DNA of 64,000 bases from contig NZ_FQVQ01000010.1 of assembly GCF_900129405.1 (NCBI RefSeq), forward strand, positions 1 to 64,000, given 5' to 3'. The position numbers and the translations under genes were made by a program. The notes beneath the pieces were generated by a model. It was not told the DNA's origin. It was given only the letters and a program-made list of their open reading frames with translations, and did no database searches. This document shows, in pieces, positions 24,536-33,725 of the stretch. The first letter of the stretch is position 1, and each line of letters begins with the position of its first letter. The DNA comes from Flavobacterium fontis. Lineage in GTDB: Bacteria > Bacteroidota > Bacteroidia > Flavobacteriales > Flavobacteriaceae.

Positions 24536-25390
24536 ATGGAAATTTTATTCTCGTCCAATGCGCTGATTGCGTTATTGACCCTTACCTTTTTGGAGATTAT
24601 TCTCGGTATCGACAACATTGTCTTTTTATCGATTGTTTCAGGAAAACTCAAAGCTGAAGACCAACCCAAAGCGCGCCGCATCGGATTAATTTTGGCGATG
24701 GCCTTTCGTATCGTATTACTTTTCGGCATCACGTGGGTCATGAGTTTGAAAGCCACCATTTTTGATTTCGACTGGGGCTTTCTCTCGGGGCACGTAACCG
24801 GGCAAAGTTTGATCATTTTTGCTGGAGGCCTTTTTCTATTGTACAAATCGGTGACCGAAATTCACCACAAACTCGAAGGCGAAGAGGATAGCGAAAGCGG
24901 CAAAGCTTCCACCTCCTTGTCGGGAGCCATCCTTCAAATTGCCCTTTTAAACATCGTATTTTCATTCGACAGTATTCTTACGGCTGTCGGCTTGGTAAGT
25001 AGCGAACCCGCGCCCAAAGGGTTTGGCGAAGCGGCTTTGATTATCATGATTCTCTCCGTAGTGATTTCGATAATCATCATGATGATTTTCGCCGGACCCG
25101 TATCAAAATTCGTCAACGAGCATCCTACGATACAAATTCTGGGCTTATCGTTTCTCATCTTAATTGGTGTCATGTTGCTCGCCGAAGGGTCGCACCTCGC
25201 GCATTTCACCTTCTTTGGCCACAACGAGGTCCACAGCATCCCCAAAGGGTATTTGTATTTCGCAATTTTCTTCTCGCTGTTCGTGGAGTTTTTGAACATG
25301 AAAATGAAAAAATCGAGCAAGAAACCCGTCCAATTACGCAACAATACCATCCACGACGAAAAACTAAAAGATACCGACATCACCAATTAA
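24536..25390 (+). CDS. TerC family membrane protein
   Basis: 284 residues with about seven membrane helices. Family signatures are LEIILGIDNIVFLSI (about 17-31) and NIVFSFDSILTAVGL (about 140-154), whose acidic residues lie in helices. TerC relatives are linked to tellurite resistance, and some, such as Alx and MeeF/MeeY, to manganese export. The His-rich SHLAHFTFFGHNEVHS segment near 220-235 is compatible with metal binding. The C-terminus is a charged cytoplasmic tail. A terminator follows. Confidence 0.9.
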   Translation: MEILFSSNALIALLTLTFLEIILGIDNIVFLSIVSGKLKAEDQPKARRIGLILAMAFRIVLLFGITWVMSLKATIFDFDWGFLSGHVTGQSLIIFAGGLFLLYKSVTEIHHKLEGEEDSESGKASTSLSGAILQIALLNIVFSFDSILTAVGLVSSEPAPKGFGEAALIIMILSVVISIIIMMIFAGPVSKFVNEHPTIQILGLSFLILIGVMLLAEGSHLAHFTFFGHNEVHSIPKGYLYFAIFFSLFVEFLNMKMKKSSKKPVQLRNNTIHDEKLKDTDITN

Positions 25391-25396
25391 TAACAG

Positions 25397-25422
25397 AGCA
25401 CCTTTCGGGGTGCTTTTTTTTT
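25397..25422 (+). terminator. Intrinsic terminator of terC
   Basis: AGCACC / GGTGCT stem with a 6-nt loop, then eight or more T. Confidence 0.8.
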
Positions 25423-25521
25423 GGGCGTTGCGGTTCCCGCCGGGCTGTACGCGGTACCGACCTTGCCTCAAGGCTGCGGCAGGGTACCTTGCTCCCATCC
25501 CTAACGCGGGGGGAGTGCAAG
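25423..25521 (-). repeat. Dispersed GC-rich element, copy C
   Basis: On the minus strand: GCGTTAGGGATGGGAGC, an inner hairpin bounded by two GGTACC sites, then GTACAGCCCGGCGGGAACC. The left box GATGGGAGC also occurs in the copy at 44390-44469, and GATAGGAGC in the copy at 37432-37507. It lies between two terminators, so it is transcribed only by readthrough or from its own signal. Confidence 0.65.
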
Positions 25522-25540
25522 ATTCACGAATACTTACCAC

Positions 25541-25569
25541 AAAAAAAACCTGCTCTTTCGAACAGGTTT
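25541..25569 (-). terminator. Intrinsic terminator of parC
   Basis: AAACCTG (25546-25552) pairs with CAGGTTT (25563-25569) around a 10-nt loop. Eight T follow on the minus strand. It begins 8 nt past the parC stop. Confidence 0.8.
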
Positions 25570-25576
25570 CCTTTTT

Positions 25577-28297
25577 TTATTCCAAAGCCAAAGTAATTTG
25601 ACCATCGTCATCTAATTCCGTGGGAATATCAGGGTTTTCACCTTCTTCGCCTTCCGTTACTGCTATTACTTCCGGTTCTTCTTCGGGTTCTTCATACGGC
25701 AACGGGTCTAATAAATTGATTTGTTTCAATTTATCAGCGGTCAATTGGTTGCCGAGCGCTTTAATACCTTTCACGGCAATAAATTGCTCCAAATCGACCA
25801 CCTGATTTTCCTTTTGCACGCCTTTCACTTTGGCATAAATCACCTCAGCCACAGGACGCCAATCGGTAGAAACTATTTCCAATTGCGATTTCTCGTGTTC
25901 CGAAATAAATGTTTCCTCCTTATTTTCATTCTCCACCAAGAAACGCTTAACAAAATAGCGTTCTTTTTCGCCATCATAATAAATACAGGAAATCGGTTTC
26001 TTCGGATTCCATTTTTCCAATACGATCATGTCTTCGTCAAAGTGGGTCGTCAATTCCGGAATAATCGTTTTCAATTTTCCACTTTGGTTGATGATCAACA
26101 ACCGATCGTTGGGTTTGAATTCGCCCAAAAGTTCGCCCCGACCATCCACATTTAACCGTTGTACCGTATCGTCAAACCACACTTTACGCGGACGGAGTGT
26201 CGAAATCCCTTTTTCTTTCAATTCAATTTTCTTGATTGGGTATTTGCTCACGGTATTGCCGCGGGAGGCCCGACCCTTAATCATGATTTCGGCAAAGTCA
26301 ACATCCCATTTCAGCTTTTTCACACTACCCACTTGACGCAACAAAATGGTTACGGTTTCGGCTTCTCCATTAGGATTCGCAGAAAAATACAACACCATAC
26401 TGCCCGCTTTTTCTTGGGTTAAGTCGTAAAACTTATCGCGAGTGACGCCACTTACGTTAAAACGTTTGATAAACGAAGCGCCGTTCTTCCCGTCGCGGTA
26501 AATCATATTGTAAATGGTGCGTTTGTCGTTTTTGTCAAAAACCGCCACATGGATAATATCTTTCCCGATGAACTTTTTATCGTCCACTTTGGAGATCATC
26601 ATTTTCCCATCGCGCAAAAACACAATCACATCATCGATATCCGAGCAATCGGCCACGTATTCATCGCGTTTTAAACTCGTTCCAATAAAACCTTCTTCGC
26701 GGTTAACGTACAATTTGGTATTGCGCAACACCACTTTGGTCGCTTCGATGGTATCGAAGTTGCGAATTTCCGTTTGTCGTTCCCGCCCTTTACCGTATTT
26801 GTCTTTGATGTTTTGGAAAAACGCAATGGCATAGTCGGTCAAATGTTCCAAGTCGTGTTTCACTTGCTCCATTTCGGCTTCCAATTTGGCAATGGCGTCA
26901 TCGGCCTTATCCGAGTCAAATCGGGTAATACGAATCATCGGAATCTGTGTCAGCTTTTGTAAATCGTCGTCGTGGATATCGCGAACGAAATCCTTTTTAA
27001 ACGGCTCAAAACGTTGGTACAAGTACTGGTATAAATTTTCGCGATCGGAGTACAATTTGAAATCGATGTACATTTCTTCCCGAATGAAAATCTTCTCCAA
27101 GGTGGACAAATGCCACTTGTTTTCGAGTTCGTCCAACTGGATTTCCAACTCGCGTTTAAGCAAGTTTTTGGTGCGTTCGGTCGAAATGCGCAACATTTCC
27201 GAAACACCCATAAACACCGGATTGTTATCGACAATCACACAGCCCAGTGGCGCAATGGACGTTTCACAAGCCGTGAACGCATACAAGGCATCAATGGTTT
27301 TATCGGGAGAAACGCCGGGCGGTAGATGAATTAGAATCTCTACTTCAGCGGCTGTATTGTCTTCAATTTTTTTGACTTTGATTTTCCCTTTTTCATTCGC
27401 TTTCAAAATACTATCAATCAAGGTCGATGTATTCGTTGAAAACGGAATTTGGGTAATCACCAAGGTTTGCTTATCCAATTGCGAGATTTTGGCACGAACG
27501 CGAACACGACCGCCGCGCATCCCGTCATTATAATTGGACATATCGGCAATACCCGCTGTAGGGAAATCGGGATATAAAGTAAACGACTTTCCTTTCAACA
27601 CCTTGATGGAAGCGTCGATGAGTTCGTTGAAATTATGCGGTAAAATCTTGGTCGACAACCCCACGGCAATTCCTTCTGCGCCTTGTGCGAGCAATAACGG
27701 AAACTTTACCGGTAAATGAATCGGTTCATTTTTACGACCGTCATAGCTGAGTTGCCAATTGGTTACTTTGGGTGAATACAAAATATCCTGCCCCAATTTG
27801 GAGATACGCGCTTCGATATAACGGGAAGCCGCAGCCCCGTCACCGGTGAGGATATTCCCCCAGTTTCCTTGCATATCGATGAGCAAGTCTTTTTGACCGA
27901 TTTGCACGATGGCATCCCCAATACTCGCATCACCGTGCGGATGGTACTGCATGGTATGTCCAACGATATTCGCCACTTTGTTGTAGCGACCGTCGTCCAA
28001 CTCTTTCATGGAGTGCATAATACGACGTTGCACGGGTTTGAATCCGTCCTCAATCGCAGGCACCGCGCGCTCTAGGATGACATACGACGCATAATCCAAG
28101 AACCAATCCTTGTACATACCGGTTACTTTGGTAATGGTATCCTCTGGATTTTCATCGTTTTCGTAAAAATGACTACCGGAAGCGGGACGAATTACGTCGT
28201 CAAAGCCTTCTTCGGTGTGCTCTTGCGGTGTATCGTTACCTGAATCGTCTTGCGATCCGTCTTCATTGGGAACGATATCCTCTTCTTCGTCTCTCAT
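25577..28297 (-). CDS. parC: DNA topoisomerase IV subunit A
   Basis: ParC is the DNA-cleaving subunit that unlinks daughter chromosomes with ParE. 906 residues: an acidic extension (1-60), the winged-helix breakage domain, with YHPHGDASIGDAI (about 118-130, the quinolone-resistance region) and the catalytic tyrosine in AAASRYIEARIS (Y160), a coiled-coil gate and a divergent C-terminal domain. The tail (about 870-906) is acidic, with EEPEEEPEV and GEEGENPDIP. The gyrase A-box QRRGGKG of GyrA is not visible, which supports ParC. It lies downstream of parE, separated by a GxxExxY gene. Confidence 0.93.
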   Translation of the reverse strand: MRDEEEDIVPNEDGSQDDSGNDTPQEHTEEGFDDVIRPASGSHFYENDENPEDTITKVTGMYKDWFLDYASYVILERAVPAIEDGFKPVQRRIMHSMKELDDGRYNKVANIVGHTMQYHPHGDASIGDAIVQIGQKDLLIDMQGNWGNILTGDGAAASRYIEARISKLGQDILYSPKVTNWQLSYDGRKNEPIHLPVKFPLLLAQGAEGIAVGLSTKILPHNFNELIDASIKVLKGKSFTLYPDFPTAGIADMSNYNDGMRGGRVRVRAKISQLDKQTLVITQIPFSTNTSTLIDSILKANEKGKIKVKKIEDNTAAEVEILIHLPPGVSPDKTIDALYAFTACETSIAPLGCVIVDNNPVFMGVSEMLRISTERTKNLLKRELEIQLDELENKWHLSTLEKIFIREEMYIDFKLYSDRENLYQYLYQRFEPFKKDFVRDIHDDDLQKLTQIPMIRITRFDSDKADDAIAKLEAEMEQVKHDLEHLTDYAIAFFQNIKDKYGKGRERQTEIRNFDTIEATKVVLRNTKLYVNREEGFIGTSLKRDEYVADCSDIDDVIVFLRDGKMMISKVDDKKFIGKDIIHVAVFDKNDKRTIYNMIYRDGKNGASFIKRFNVSGVTRDKFYDLTQEKAGSMVLYFSANPNGEAETVTILLRQVGSVKKLKWDVDFAEIMIKGRASRGNTVSKYPIKKIELKEKGISTLRPRKVWFDDTVQRLNVDGRGELLGEFKPNDRLLIINQSGKLKTIIPELTTHFDEDMIVLEKWNPKKPISCIYYDGEKERYFVKRFLVENENKEETFISEHEKSQLEIVSTDWRPVAEVIYAKVKGVQKENQVVDLEQFIAVKGIKALGNQLTADKLKQINLLDPLPYEEPEEEPEVIAVTEGEEGENPDIPTELDDDGQITLALE

Positions 28298-28358
28298 TTT
28301 TTATGTATTCACTTTCTATTTTACAGAAATACTTTTTTTCTTTTGGTTCACAATGTTT

Positions 28359-28846
28359 CACAAAGTGATACACAATGTTTCTCGATGTTGTATTAATTCA
28401 AAAATGTTTAAAAATACATTCTCAAAGTACTAATCGTTTAATTCCATCTTTCATAGATTTTTTGTAGAAATTCAACAACAAACCTAATCTACTTTCTGAA
28501 AGACGCATGTAGGTTAAGCATTGTGCGATGTGTTCAATTGTAAATTCGTCTACTACTTTTAATTCAACTATTACTTTATTATTTATGAACAAATCAACTC
28601 TGTAACCGCAATCCATTTTTACCTCTTCATAGTATACAGGAAATGGTTTTTCTTGCTCTACAATCAAACCTTCTTTTCTCAATTCATAAGCTAAACACTC
28701 ACGATATACTTTTTCTAATAGTCCCGAACCTAGTTTTGTATGAACTTTATAAGCACATTGCAATACCATTCTACTGATTTCATTTTCCTCTTTCATATTT
28801 CCTCAACATTAAATTCATCTTTGTATACATTGTGCCCCACTTTGTG
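28359..28846. repeat. GxxExxY cassette bounded by inverted repeats
   Basis: CACAAAGTGATACACAATGT at 28359-28378 is repeated in inverted form at 28827-28846 with 17 of 20 positions identical. Each side is part of a short array with an 11-bp period (CACAAwGTnnn). The pair encloses only the GxxExxY gene. Total length 488 bp. I see no transposase and no clear target duplication. Confidence 0.65.
28422..28796 (-). CDS. GxxExxY protein (PD-(D/E)XK-like)
   Basis: 124 residues. The name-giving motif reads GSGLLEKVYRECLAYEL (GLLEKVY near 20-26). Later CGYRVDLFINNKVIVELKVV has the spaced Asp and Glu-x-Lys of the PD-(D/E)XK nuclease superfamily (PF13366 group), and the C-terminus NFYKKSMKDGIKRLVL is typical. 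Members are common and often present in several copies in Bacteroidota and environmental genomes; their role is not established. It sits between parE and parC on the same strand, inside a pair of inverted repeats, which suggests insertion. Confidence 0.88.
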   Translation of the reverse strand: MKEENEISRMVLQCAYKVHTKLGSGLLEKVYRECLAYELRKEGLIVEQEKPFPVYYEEVKMDCGYRVDLFINNKVIVELKVVDEFTIEHIAQCLTYMRLSESRLGLLLNFYKKSMKDGIKRLVL

Positions 28847-28862
28847 TGACTTTGTGCTCCCC

Positions 28863-30713
28863 TTATTCTATGACATCCAACTCCACTTTCAAATTATTGA
28901 TAATGAAATCTTGACGGTCGGGGGTATTTTTGCCCATATAAAACTCCAATAACGTTTCAATCGACGTGGCTTTATCCAGCATCACCGGATCGAGTCGAAT
29001 ATCTTCGCCAATGAAATACTTGAACTCGTCGGGCGAAATTTCACCTAATCCCTTGAATCGCGTGATTTCGGGTTTGGGTTTTAACTTTTCAATGGCCGCG
29101 ACACGTTCTTCGTCGCTGTAGCAATAGATGGTTTCTTTTTTGTTGCGCACCCGGAATAGTGGCGTTTGCAAAATAAACAAATGTCCTTCTTTGATTAATT
29201 CGGGGAAAAACTGCAAGAAAAATGTAATCAACAACAAACGAATATGCATCCCATCGACGTCGGCATCGGTGGCGATTACGATATTGTTGTAGCGCAAGCT
29301 TTCGTAATCTTCTTCAATATCCAAAGCCGCTTGGAGCAAATTGAACTCCTCATTTTCATACACAATCTTTTTGGACATGCCATAAGAATTCAACGGCTTC
29401 CCGCGTAAACTAAAAACGGCTTGCGTATTCACATCGCGACTTTTGGTGATCGACCCCGAAGCCGAGTCCCCCTCGGTGATGAACAAGGTACTTTCAAGGC
29501 AGCGTTCGTTCTTGGTATCGGTAAGATGAATACGACAGTCACGGAGTTTTTTATTGTGCAAACTTGCTTTTTTCGCGCGATCACGAGCCAACTTACGGAT
29601 GCCCGACAGCTCTTTCCGTTCGCGTTCTGCTTGCAATATCTTTTTCAACAAGGCTTCGGCCGCTTCTGGATTTTTATGCAAATAATTGTCCAATTTGGTC
29701 GACACAAAGTCATTGATGAAGGTTCGAATCGTGGGGCCATTGGGACCAATATCAGTGGAGCCCAATTTGGTTTTGGTTTGGGATTCAAAAACGGGCTCTT
29801 CGACTTTCACCGAAACGGCGGCCACGATCGACTTACGAATATCGGAGGCTTCGAAGTTTTTATTGTAAAAATCCCGTATCGTTTTTACCACCGATTCGCG
29901 AAAAGCGTTTAAGTGGGTTCCTCCTTGGGTCGTGTTTTGACCGTTGACAAAGGAGTGGTATTCCTCTGAGTATTGCGTTTTACTATGGGTAAGGGCCAAT
30001 TCAATATCATCCCCCACCAAATGAATAATCGGATACACCGAATCCTCTTCTGTGATGGTTTCTTGTAGTAAATCCTTTAAACCAAAATCGGAGTAGTATT
30101 TTTCGCCATTGAAATAAATCGTCAACCCGGTATTGAGGTAACAATAGTTTTTCAACATTCGTACTACATACTCGTTGCGGTATTTGTAGTTTTTGAAAAT
30201 GGTATCGTCGGCGATAAAGGAGACTTTAGTACCGCGGCGTTTGGTCGATTCTTGGATATCTTCTTCCACAGTTAAATTCCCTGCCGAGAATTCAGCCGCT
30301 TTTTGTTGGTTATCCCGCACGGATTCCACACGGAAAAAGTTAGACAACGCATTGACCGCTTTGGTACCAACACCATTTAAACCTACAGACTTTTTAAAGG
30401 CTTTGGAGTCGTATTTTCCACCCGTATTCATTTTGGACACCACATCGACCACTTTCCCGAGCGGAATACCACGACCGTAATCGCGAACGGTTACCAATTT
30501 GTCTTTGATGGTTACTTCGATGGTTTTTCCGGAGCCCATGACAAATTCGTCAATACAGTTGTCGATGACTTCTTTGAGTAAAATATAAATACCATCGTCG
30601 GGTGAAGAACCGTCTCCTAATTTTCCGATGTACATACCCGGACGCATCCGAATATGCTCCTTCCAATCGAGTGAGCGTATGTTATCTTCATTATATTGCA
30701 CCTGTTCAGCCAT
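28863..30713 (-). CDS. parE: DNA topoisomerase IV subunit B
   Basis: ParE is the ATPase half of topoisomerase IV. 616 residues: the GHKL ATP-binding motifs are [10 protein letters not shown] (about 45-54), VRDYGRGIP and [15 protein letters not shown] (about 109-123); the transducer domain follows; the TOPRIM domain has [12 protein letters not shown] (near 405), [10 protein letters not shown] and [15 protein letters not shown] (near 480), and the C-terminus carries [15 protein letters not shown]. The short length and the position before parC fit ParE rather than GyrB. The ATG at 30713 is preferred to an in-frame TTG two codons upstream. Confidence 0.93.
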   Translation of the reverse strand: MAEQVQYNEDNIRSLDWKEHIRMRPGMYIGKLGDGSSPDDGIYILLKEVIDNCIDEFVMGSGKTIEVTIKDKLVTVRDYGRGIPLGKVVDVVSKMNTGGKYDSKAFKKSVGLNGVGTKAVNALSNFFRVESVRDNQQKAAEFSAGNLTVEEDIQESTKRRGTKVSFIADDTIFKNYKYRNEYVVRMLKNYCYLNTGLTIYFNGEKYYSDFGLKDLLQETITEEDSVYPIIHLVGDDIELALTHSKTQYSEEYHSFVNGQNTTQGGTHLNAFRESVVKTIRDFYNKNFEASDIRKSIVAAVSVKVEEPVFESQTKTKLGSTDIGPNGPTIRTFINDFVSTKLDNYLHKNPEAAEALLKKILQAERERKELSGIRKLARDRAKKASLHNKKLRDCRIHLTDTKNERCLESTLFITEGDSASGSITKSRDVNTQAVFSLRGKPLNSYGMSKKIVYENEEFNLLQAALDIEEDYESLRYNNIVIATDADVDGMHIRLLLITFFLQFFPELIKEGHLFILQTPLFRVRNKKETIYCYSDEERVAAIEKLKPKPEITRFKGLGEISPDEFKYFIGEDIRLDPVMLDKATSIETLLEFYMGKNTPDRQDFIINNLKVELDVIE

Positions 30714-30812
30714 ATTCAAAATTGTAACGAATTTCAGCTAATATAAGGCTTCCGAAGCGGTTTTGGAAGGTAAAAAATGGAAAGTTATCAATAATGTTTT
30801 TGACATTCACTC

Positions 30813-30839
30813 AAAAAAAAACACGGTAAAAAACCGTGC
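30813..30839 (-). terminator. Intrinsic terminator of ychF
   Basis: CACGGT (30822-30827) pairs with ACCGTG (30833-30838). Nine T follow on the minus strand (complement of 30813-30821). It lies 25 nt past the ychF stop. Confidence 0.75.
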
Positions 30840-30863
30840 TTCTCCAACATACTTTTCGCGTAT

Positions 30864-31958
30864 TTATACATTAAAACGGAAATGCATCACATCGCCGTCT
30901 TTCACAATATATTCTTTTCCTTCAACGCGGAGTTTTCCTGCTTCTTTGACTTTCGCTTCAGAACCGAATTGCACATAATCATCATAGGCGATCACCTCAG
31001 CTCGAATGAATCCTTTTTCAAAATCAGTATGGATTACACCGGCTGCTTTGGGTGCGGTATCGCCTACATGGATGGTCCAGGCGCGCACTTCTTTCACACC
31101 GGCTGTAAAATAGGTTTGTAAGTTCAGCAAACGATAGGCTGCCCGTATCAATTTGGAAACGCCAGGTTCGTCCAAGCCCATGTCTTCTAAAAACATTTGG
31201 CGTTCTTCATAGGTTTCAAGTTCGGTAATATCGGCCTCAGTAGCAACCGCCAACACCAATACTTCTGCATTTTCTGACTTCACCAATTCGCGCACTTGAT
31301 CGACATAGGCATTGCCGTTTACTGCTGAATTTTCATCTACATTACATACATAAAGCACCGGCTTGGTCGTAATCAATTGAAAGGCTTCCAACAAATCGGC
31401 TTCATCTTGGTTTTGCGCCACCACGGTTCGTGCAGATTTTCCTTGCAACAACAAATCGCGAATTTGGTTCAACAACGACTGTTCCAAAACGGCTTCTTTG
31501 ATACCTGCTTTGGCCGTTCGATTCACTTTTTCGAGGCGTTTTTCAACGGTTTCAAGATCTTTTAGCTGCAATTCGATATCGATAGTTTCTTTATCGCGAA
31601 TCGGATTCACATTACCATCTACGTGTACAATATTGTCGTTGTCAAAACAACGAAGTACGTGAATAATCGCATTACACTCCCGAATATTGGCCAAAAACTG
31701 GTTTCCTAACCCTTCCCCTTTACTAGCGCCTTTTACCAATCCTGCAATATCTACAATTTCAACAGTAGCGGGCAATACCCGTTCTGGATTGACCAATTCT
31801 TCCAATTTCTCCAAACGTGGATCGGGTACATTGACTACCCCAATATTCGGTTCAATGGTACAAAACGGAAAGTTGGCACTTTGCGCTTTGGCATTGGACA
31901 AACAATTAAAAAGAGTTGATTTCCCTACATTGGGTAATCCCACGATACCTGCTTTCAT
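30864..31958 (-). CDS. ychF: Redox-regulated ATPase YchF (OBG family)
   Basis: YchF/OLA1 is a ribosome-associated OBG-family NTPase that prefers ATP. 364 residues: P-loop GLPNVGKSTLFN (7-18), G3 DIAGLVKGASKGEGLGNQFL (about 70-89), and VCNVDENS in place of the GTP-specific NKxD, which explains the ATP preference. An alpha-helical insertion follows, then the C-terminal TGS domain (about 275-364, with RAWTIHVGDTAPKAAGVIH). Length is normal for the family (363 in E. coli). It has its own promoter and terminator. Confidence 0.96.
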   Translation of the reverse strand: MKAGIVGLPNVGKSTLFNCLSNAKAQSANFPFCTIEPNIGVVNVPDPRLEKLEELVNPERVLPATVEIVDIAGLVKGASKGEGLGNQFLANIRECNAIIHVLRCFDNDNIVHVDGNVNPIRDKETIDIELQLKDLETVEKRLEKVNRTAKAGIKEAVLEQSLLNQIRDLLLQGKSARTVVAQNQDEADLLEAFQLITTKPVLYVCNVDENSAVNGNAYVDQVRELVKSENAEVLVLAVATEADITELETYEERQMFLEDMGLDEPGVSKLIRAAYRLLNLQTYFTAGVKEVRAWTIHVGDTAPKAAGVIHTDFEKGFIRAEVIAYDDYVQFGSEAKVKEAGKLRVEGKEYIVKDGDVMHFRFNV

Positions 31959-31978
31959 TGATTTTTATTTTTGTGGGG

Positions 31979-31986
31979 CAAATATA
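31979..31986 (-). promoter_or_regulatory. Promoter -7 box of ychF
   Basis: TATATTTG on the minus strand, full match to TAnnTTTG. A T-rich TTTTTTG lies 16 nt upstream at the -33 position. The box is 20 nt from the ATG. Confidence 0.65.
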
Positions 31987-32019
31987 GCGCATTAAACCCA
32001 TTCAAAAAACAGCAAAAAT

Positions 32020-33189
32020 CTAAGGCTCGTCGGAGATGTTCTTGATAATGGTTTCCTCTTCGGGGGTGGGTACCAATCCTGAAACATTCCAATAATCGGT
32101 AAGAATTTTATCTTTTAGGTTAAAAAGGGCTTTGTCTTTGAAAATTTCGCTCTCTTTGAACGAAAATTCGTTGCGACTAAACCCTGTGGTGATGAAGTAA
32201 TTGCGGACTTCAATCTCGGTGCGAACATCCTTCTTATCGACCCGCTCAAAACCAATCTCCTCGCGGGAACTCAACAAATAATACTCATTATCCCCCGCAT
32301 ACCGATAGATATTTTTGTAATTGGATTTGTAGAGATTACGCGCACCCACACTTCGCTTTTCGGGGGCATTGGCCACGGCGTTGGGGGTCACAGAGGAGCT
32401 AACCTCTAGAATGATTTTCTTTTTTTTATCGTATAAAATGGTATAATCGTCTTTAAATCCTTTCACGGGATCAAGGGGATTGATGACCATCAAATAATAA
32501 TTGTCATTTTTAGTGTAGGATTTAATTAAAAAATCGTAATCCTTCCGTGCGCGAGCCTCCAACAAGGGTTCGAGGTATTTAAAATTGTAATAATTCCCCA
32601 TAATGTTATTCAAATCGTACCCTAACAAATCTTGCGAAACATCGGCATCCACCAACCCGATGGAACGATTTTGCTCCACGAGTATGTCGTTTTTAAAGTC
32701 TTTATTTTTCCCTGAAATCTGAAAATGCAACAACCCATCGTTGTAAAACATATAGTTCCCATTGCGTTTAAAAAATTCACGGGAATAGACTTTCAAGCGG
32801 CAAGGAGTCGTTAATTTATCTACCGAGTTTTCGATTAACCCTTTGAGTATTTTTTGGGGATGCTGTTTGGTAATCACAATTTCATCAAGGGTATTTACAG
32901 CACTTTTAAGAAAAATCACATTTTCTTTCAGCTTCAAAGCGGTCGAGCGAACACTCTGACTTTCGTAACTCGAGTGGGCTATTTGAATACTAGACACCCC
33001 GGTAAGCGCAAAGGACACGCGCCCTTCGGGATTGCTGATATAATTTTGCTTGGTACGTAAAACCGTAACGGTCACGTCTTCAATAGGGGCTTGCGTTTCG
33101 GCATCTTTAAACACCAAATGAATATCGCCTTGTTGGGCATGCGCGATCGTCAGGAGACATCCGAACCAAAACAGTAGAAACGTACGCAT
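32020..33189 (-). CDS. Carboxypeptidase-like regulatory domain protein
   Basis: 389 residues with a signal peptide (RTFLLFWFGCLLTIAHAQ). The first mature domain (about 20-100), IHLVFKDAETQAPIEDVTV then NPEGRVSFAL and LDEIVITK, is a CarboxypepD_reg-like beta-sandwich as found at the N-terminus of TonB-dependent receptors. No receptor barrel follows; the rest (about 100-389) is soluble, with no catalytic motif that I know. It is probably periplasmic or at the outer membrane. The substrate or partner is unknown. Confidence 0.75.
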   Translation of the reverse strand: MRTFLLFWFGCLLTIAHAQQGDIHLVFKDAETQAPIEDVTVTVLRTKQNYISNPEGRVSFALTGVSSIQIAHSSYESQSVRSTALKLKENVIFLKSAVNTLDEIVITKQHPQKILKGLIENSVDKLTTPCRLKVYSREFFKRNGNYMFYNDGLLHFQISGKNKDFKNDILVEQNRSIGLVDADVSQDLLGYDLNNIMGNYYNFKYLEPLLEARARKDYDFLIKSYTKNDNYYLMVINPLDPVKGFKDDYTILYDKKKKIILEVSSSVTPNAVANAPEKRSVGARNLYKSNYKNIYRYAGDNEYYLLSSREEIGFERVDKKDVRTEIEVRNYFITTGFSRNEFSFKESEIFKDKALFNLKDKILTDYWNVSGLVPTPEEETIIKNISDEP

Positions 33190-33208
33190 CGCTAGTAGGG
33201 TTTGTTCT

Positions 33209-33216
33209 CAAATTTA
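33209..33216 (-). promoter_or_regulatory. Promoter -7 box of the gene at 33189
   Basis: TAAATTTG on the minus strand, full match to TAnnTTTG, 19 nt before the ATG. Confidence 0.6.
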
Positions 33217-33257
33217 AGAAAAACACCTTAAAATAGACAAGCTTTTAACAAAAAGAC

Positions 33258-33287
33258 ATAAAAAAACACCTGAAAAGCGTCAGGTGT
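33258..33287 (-). terminator. Intrinsic terminator of the ferredoxin gene
   Basis: ACACCTG (33266-33272) pairs with CAGGTGT (33281-33287) around an 8-nt loop; the minus strand then has a run of T. Confidence 0.8.
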
Positions 33288-33314
33288 GTACATTTTTAAA
33301 AAGCTTGAATACGT

Positions 33315-33665
33315 TTATTCGTTGTGCAAAAACGATTGACGGTTCAACAACGTTTCTTCACTTTCCACATGATCGTCATCGGGTACACAACAGTCAACGG
33401 GACATACGGCAGCGCATTGAGGTTCTTCGTGAAACCCTTTACACTCGGTACATTTACCAGGGACAATGTAATACAAGTCGTCTGAAATCGGTCGTTGTGG
33501 CGCATCCGCATCAATAGACGTTCCGTCGGGAAGGACAACCGTTCCGCGTAATTTTGTACCGTCTTTATAGCGCCAGTTATCCGCACCTTCATAAATCGCA
33601 GTATTCGGACATTCCGGCTCGCAAGCACCACAATTGATGCACTCGTCAGTTATTTTGATTGCCAT
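33315..33665 (-). CDS. 4Fe-4S dicluster ferredoxin
   Basis: 116 residues. Two cluster motifs are present: [12 protein letters not shown] (11-22) and [22 protein letters not shown] (about 72-93, one cluster with a longer spacer). Between them lies a 50-residue stretch ([15 protein letters not shown]). This is the Chromatium-type ferredoxin fold. It would carry electrons in the cytoplasm; the partner is unknown. In Flavobacteriia it is commonly found divergent from the acyl-CoA reductase gene, as here (61 nt apart). Confidence 0.9.
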   Translation of the reverse strand: MAIKITDECINCGACEPECPNTAIYEGADNWRYKDGTKLRGTVVLPDGTSIDADAPQRPISDDLYYIVPGKCTECKGFHEEPQCAAVCPVDCCVPDDDHVESEETLLNRQSFLHNE

Positions 33666-33687
33666 AGCGAATTTTATTAGTTTTGTG

Positions 33688-33695
33688 CAAATTTA
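33688..33695 (-). promoter_or_regulatory. Promoter of the ferredoxin gene
   Basis: TAAATTTG on the minus strand, full match to TAnnTTTG, with TTG 20 nt upstream as a -33 element. Confidence 0.65.
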
Positions 33696-33725
33696 CAATC
33701 AATACCCTTCATACACAAGCAACCC

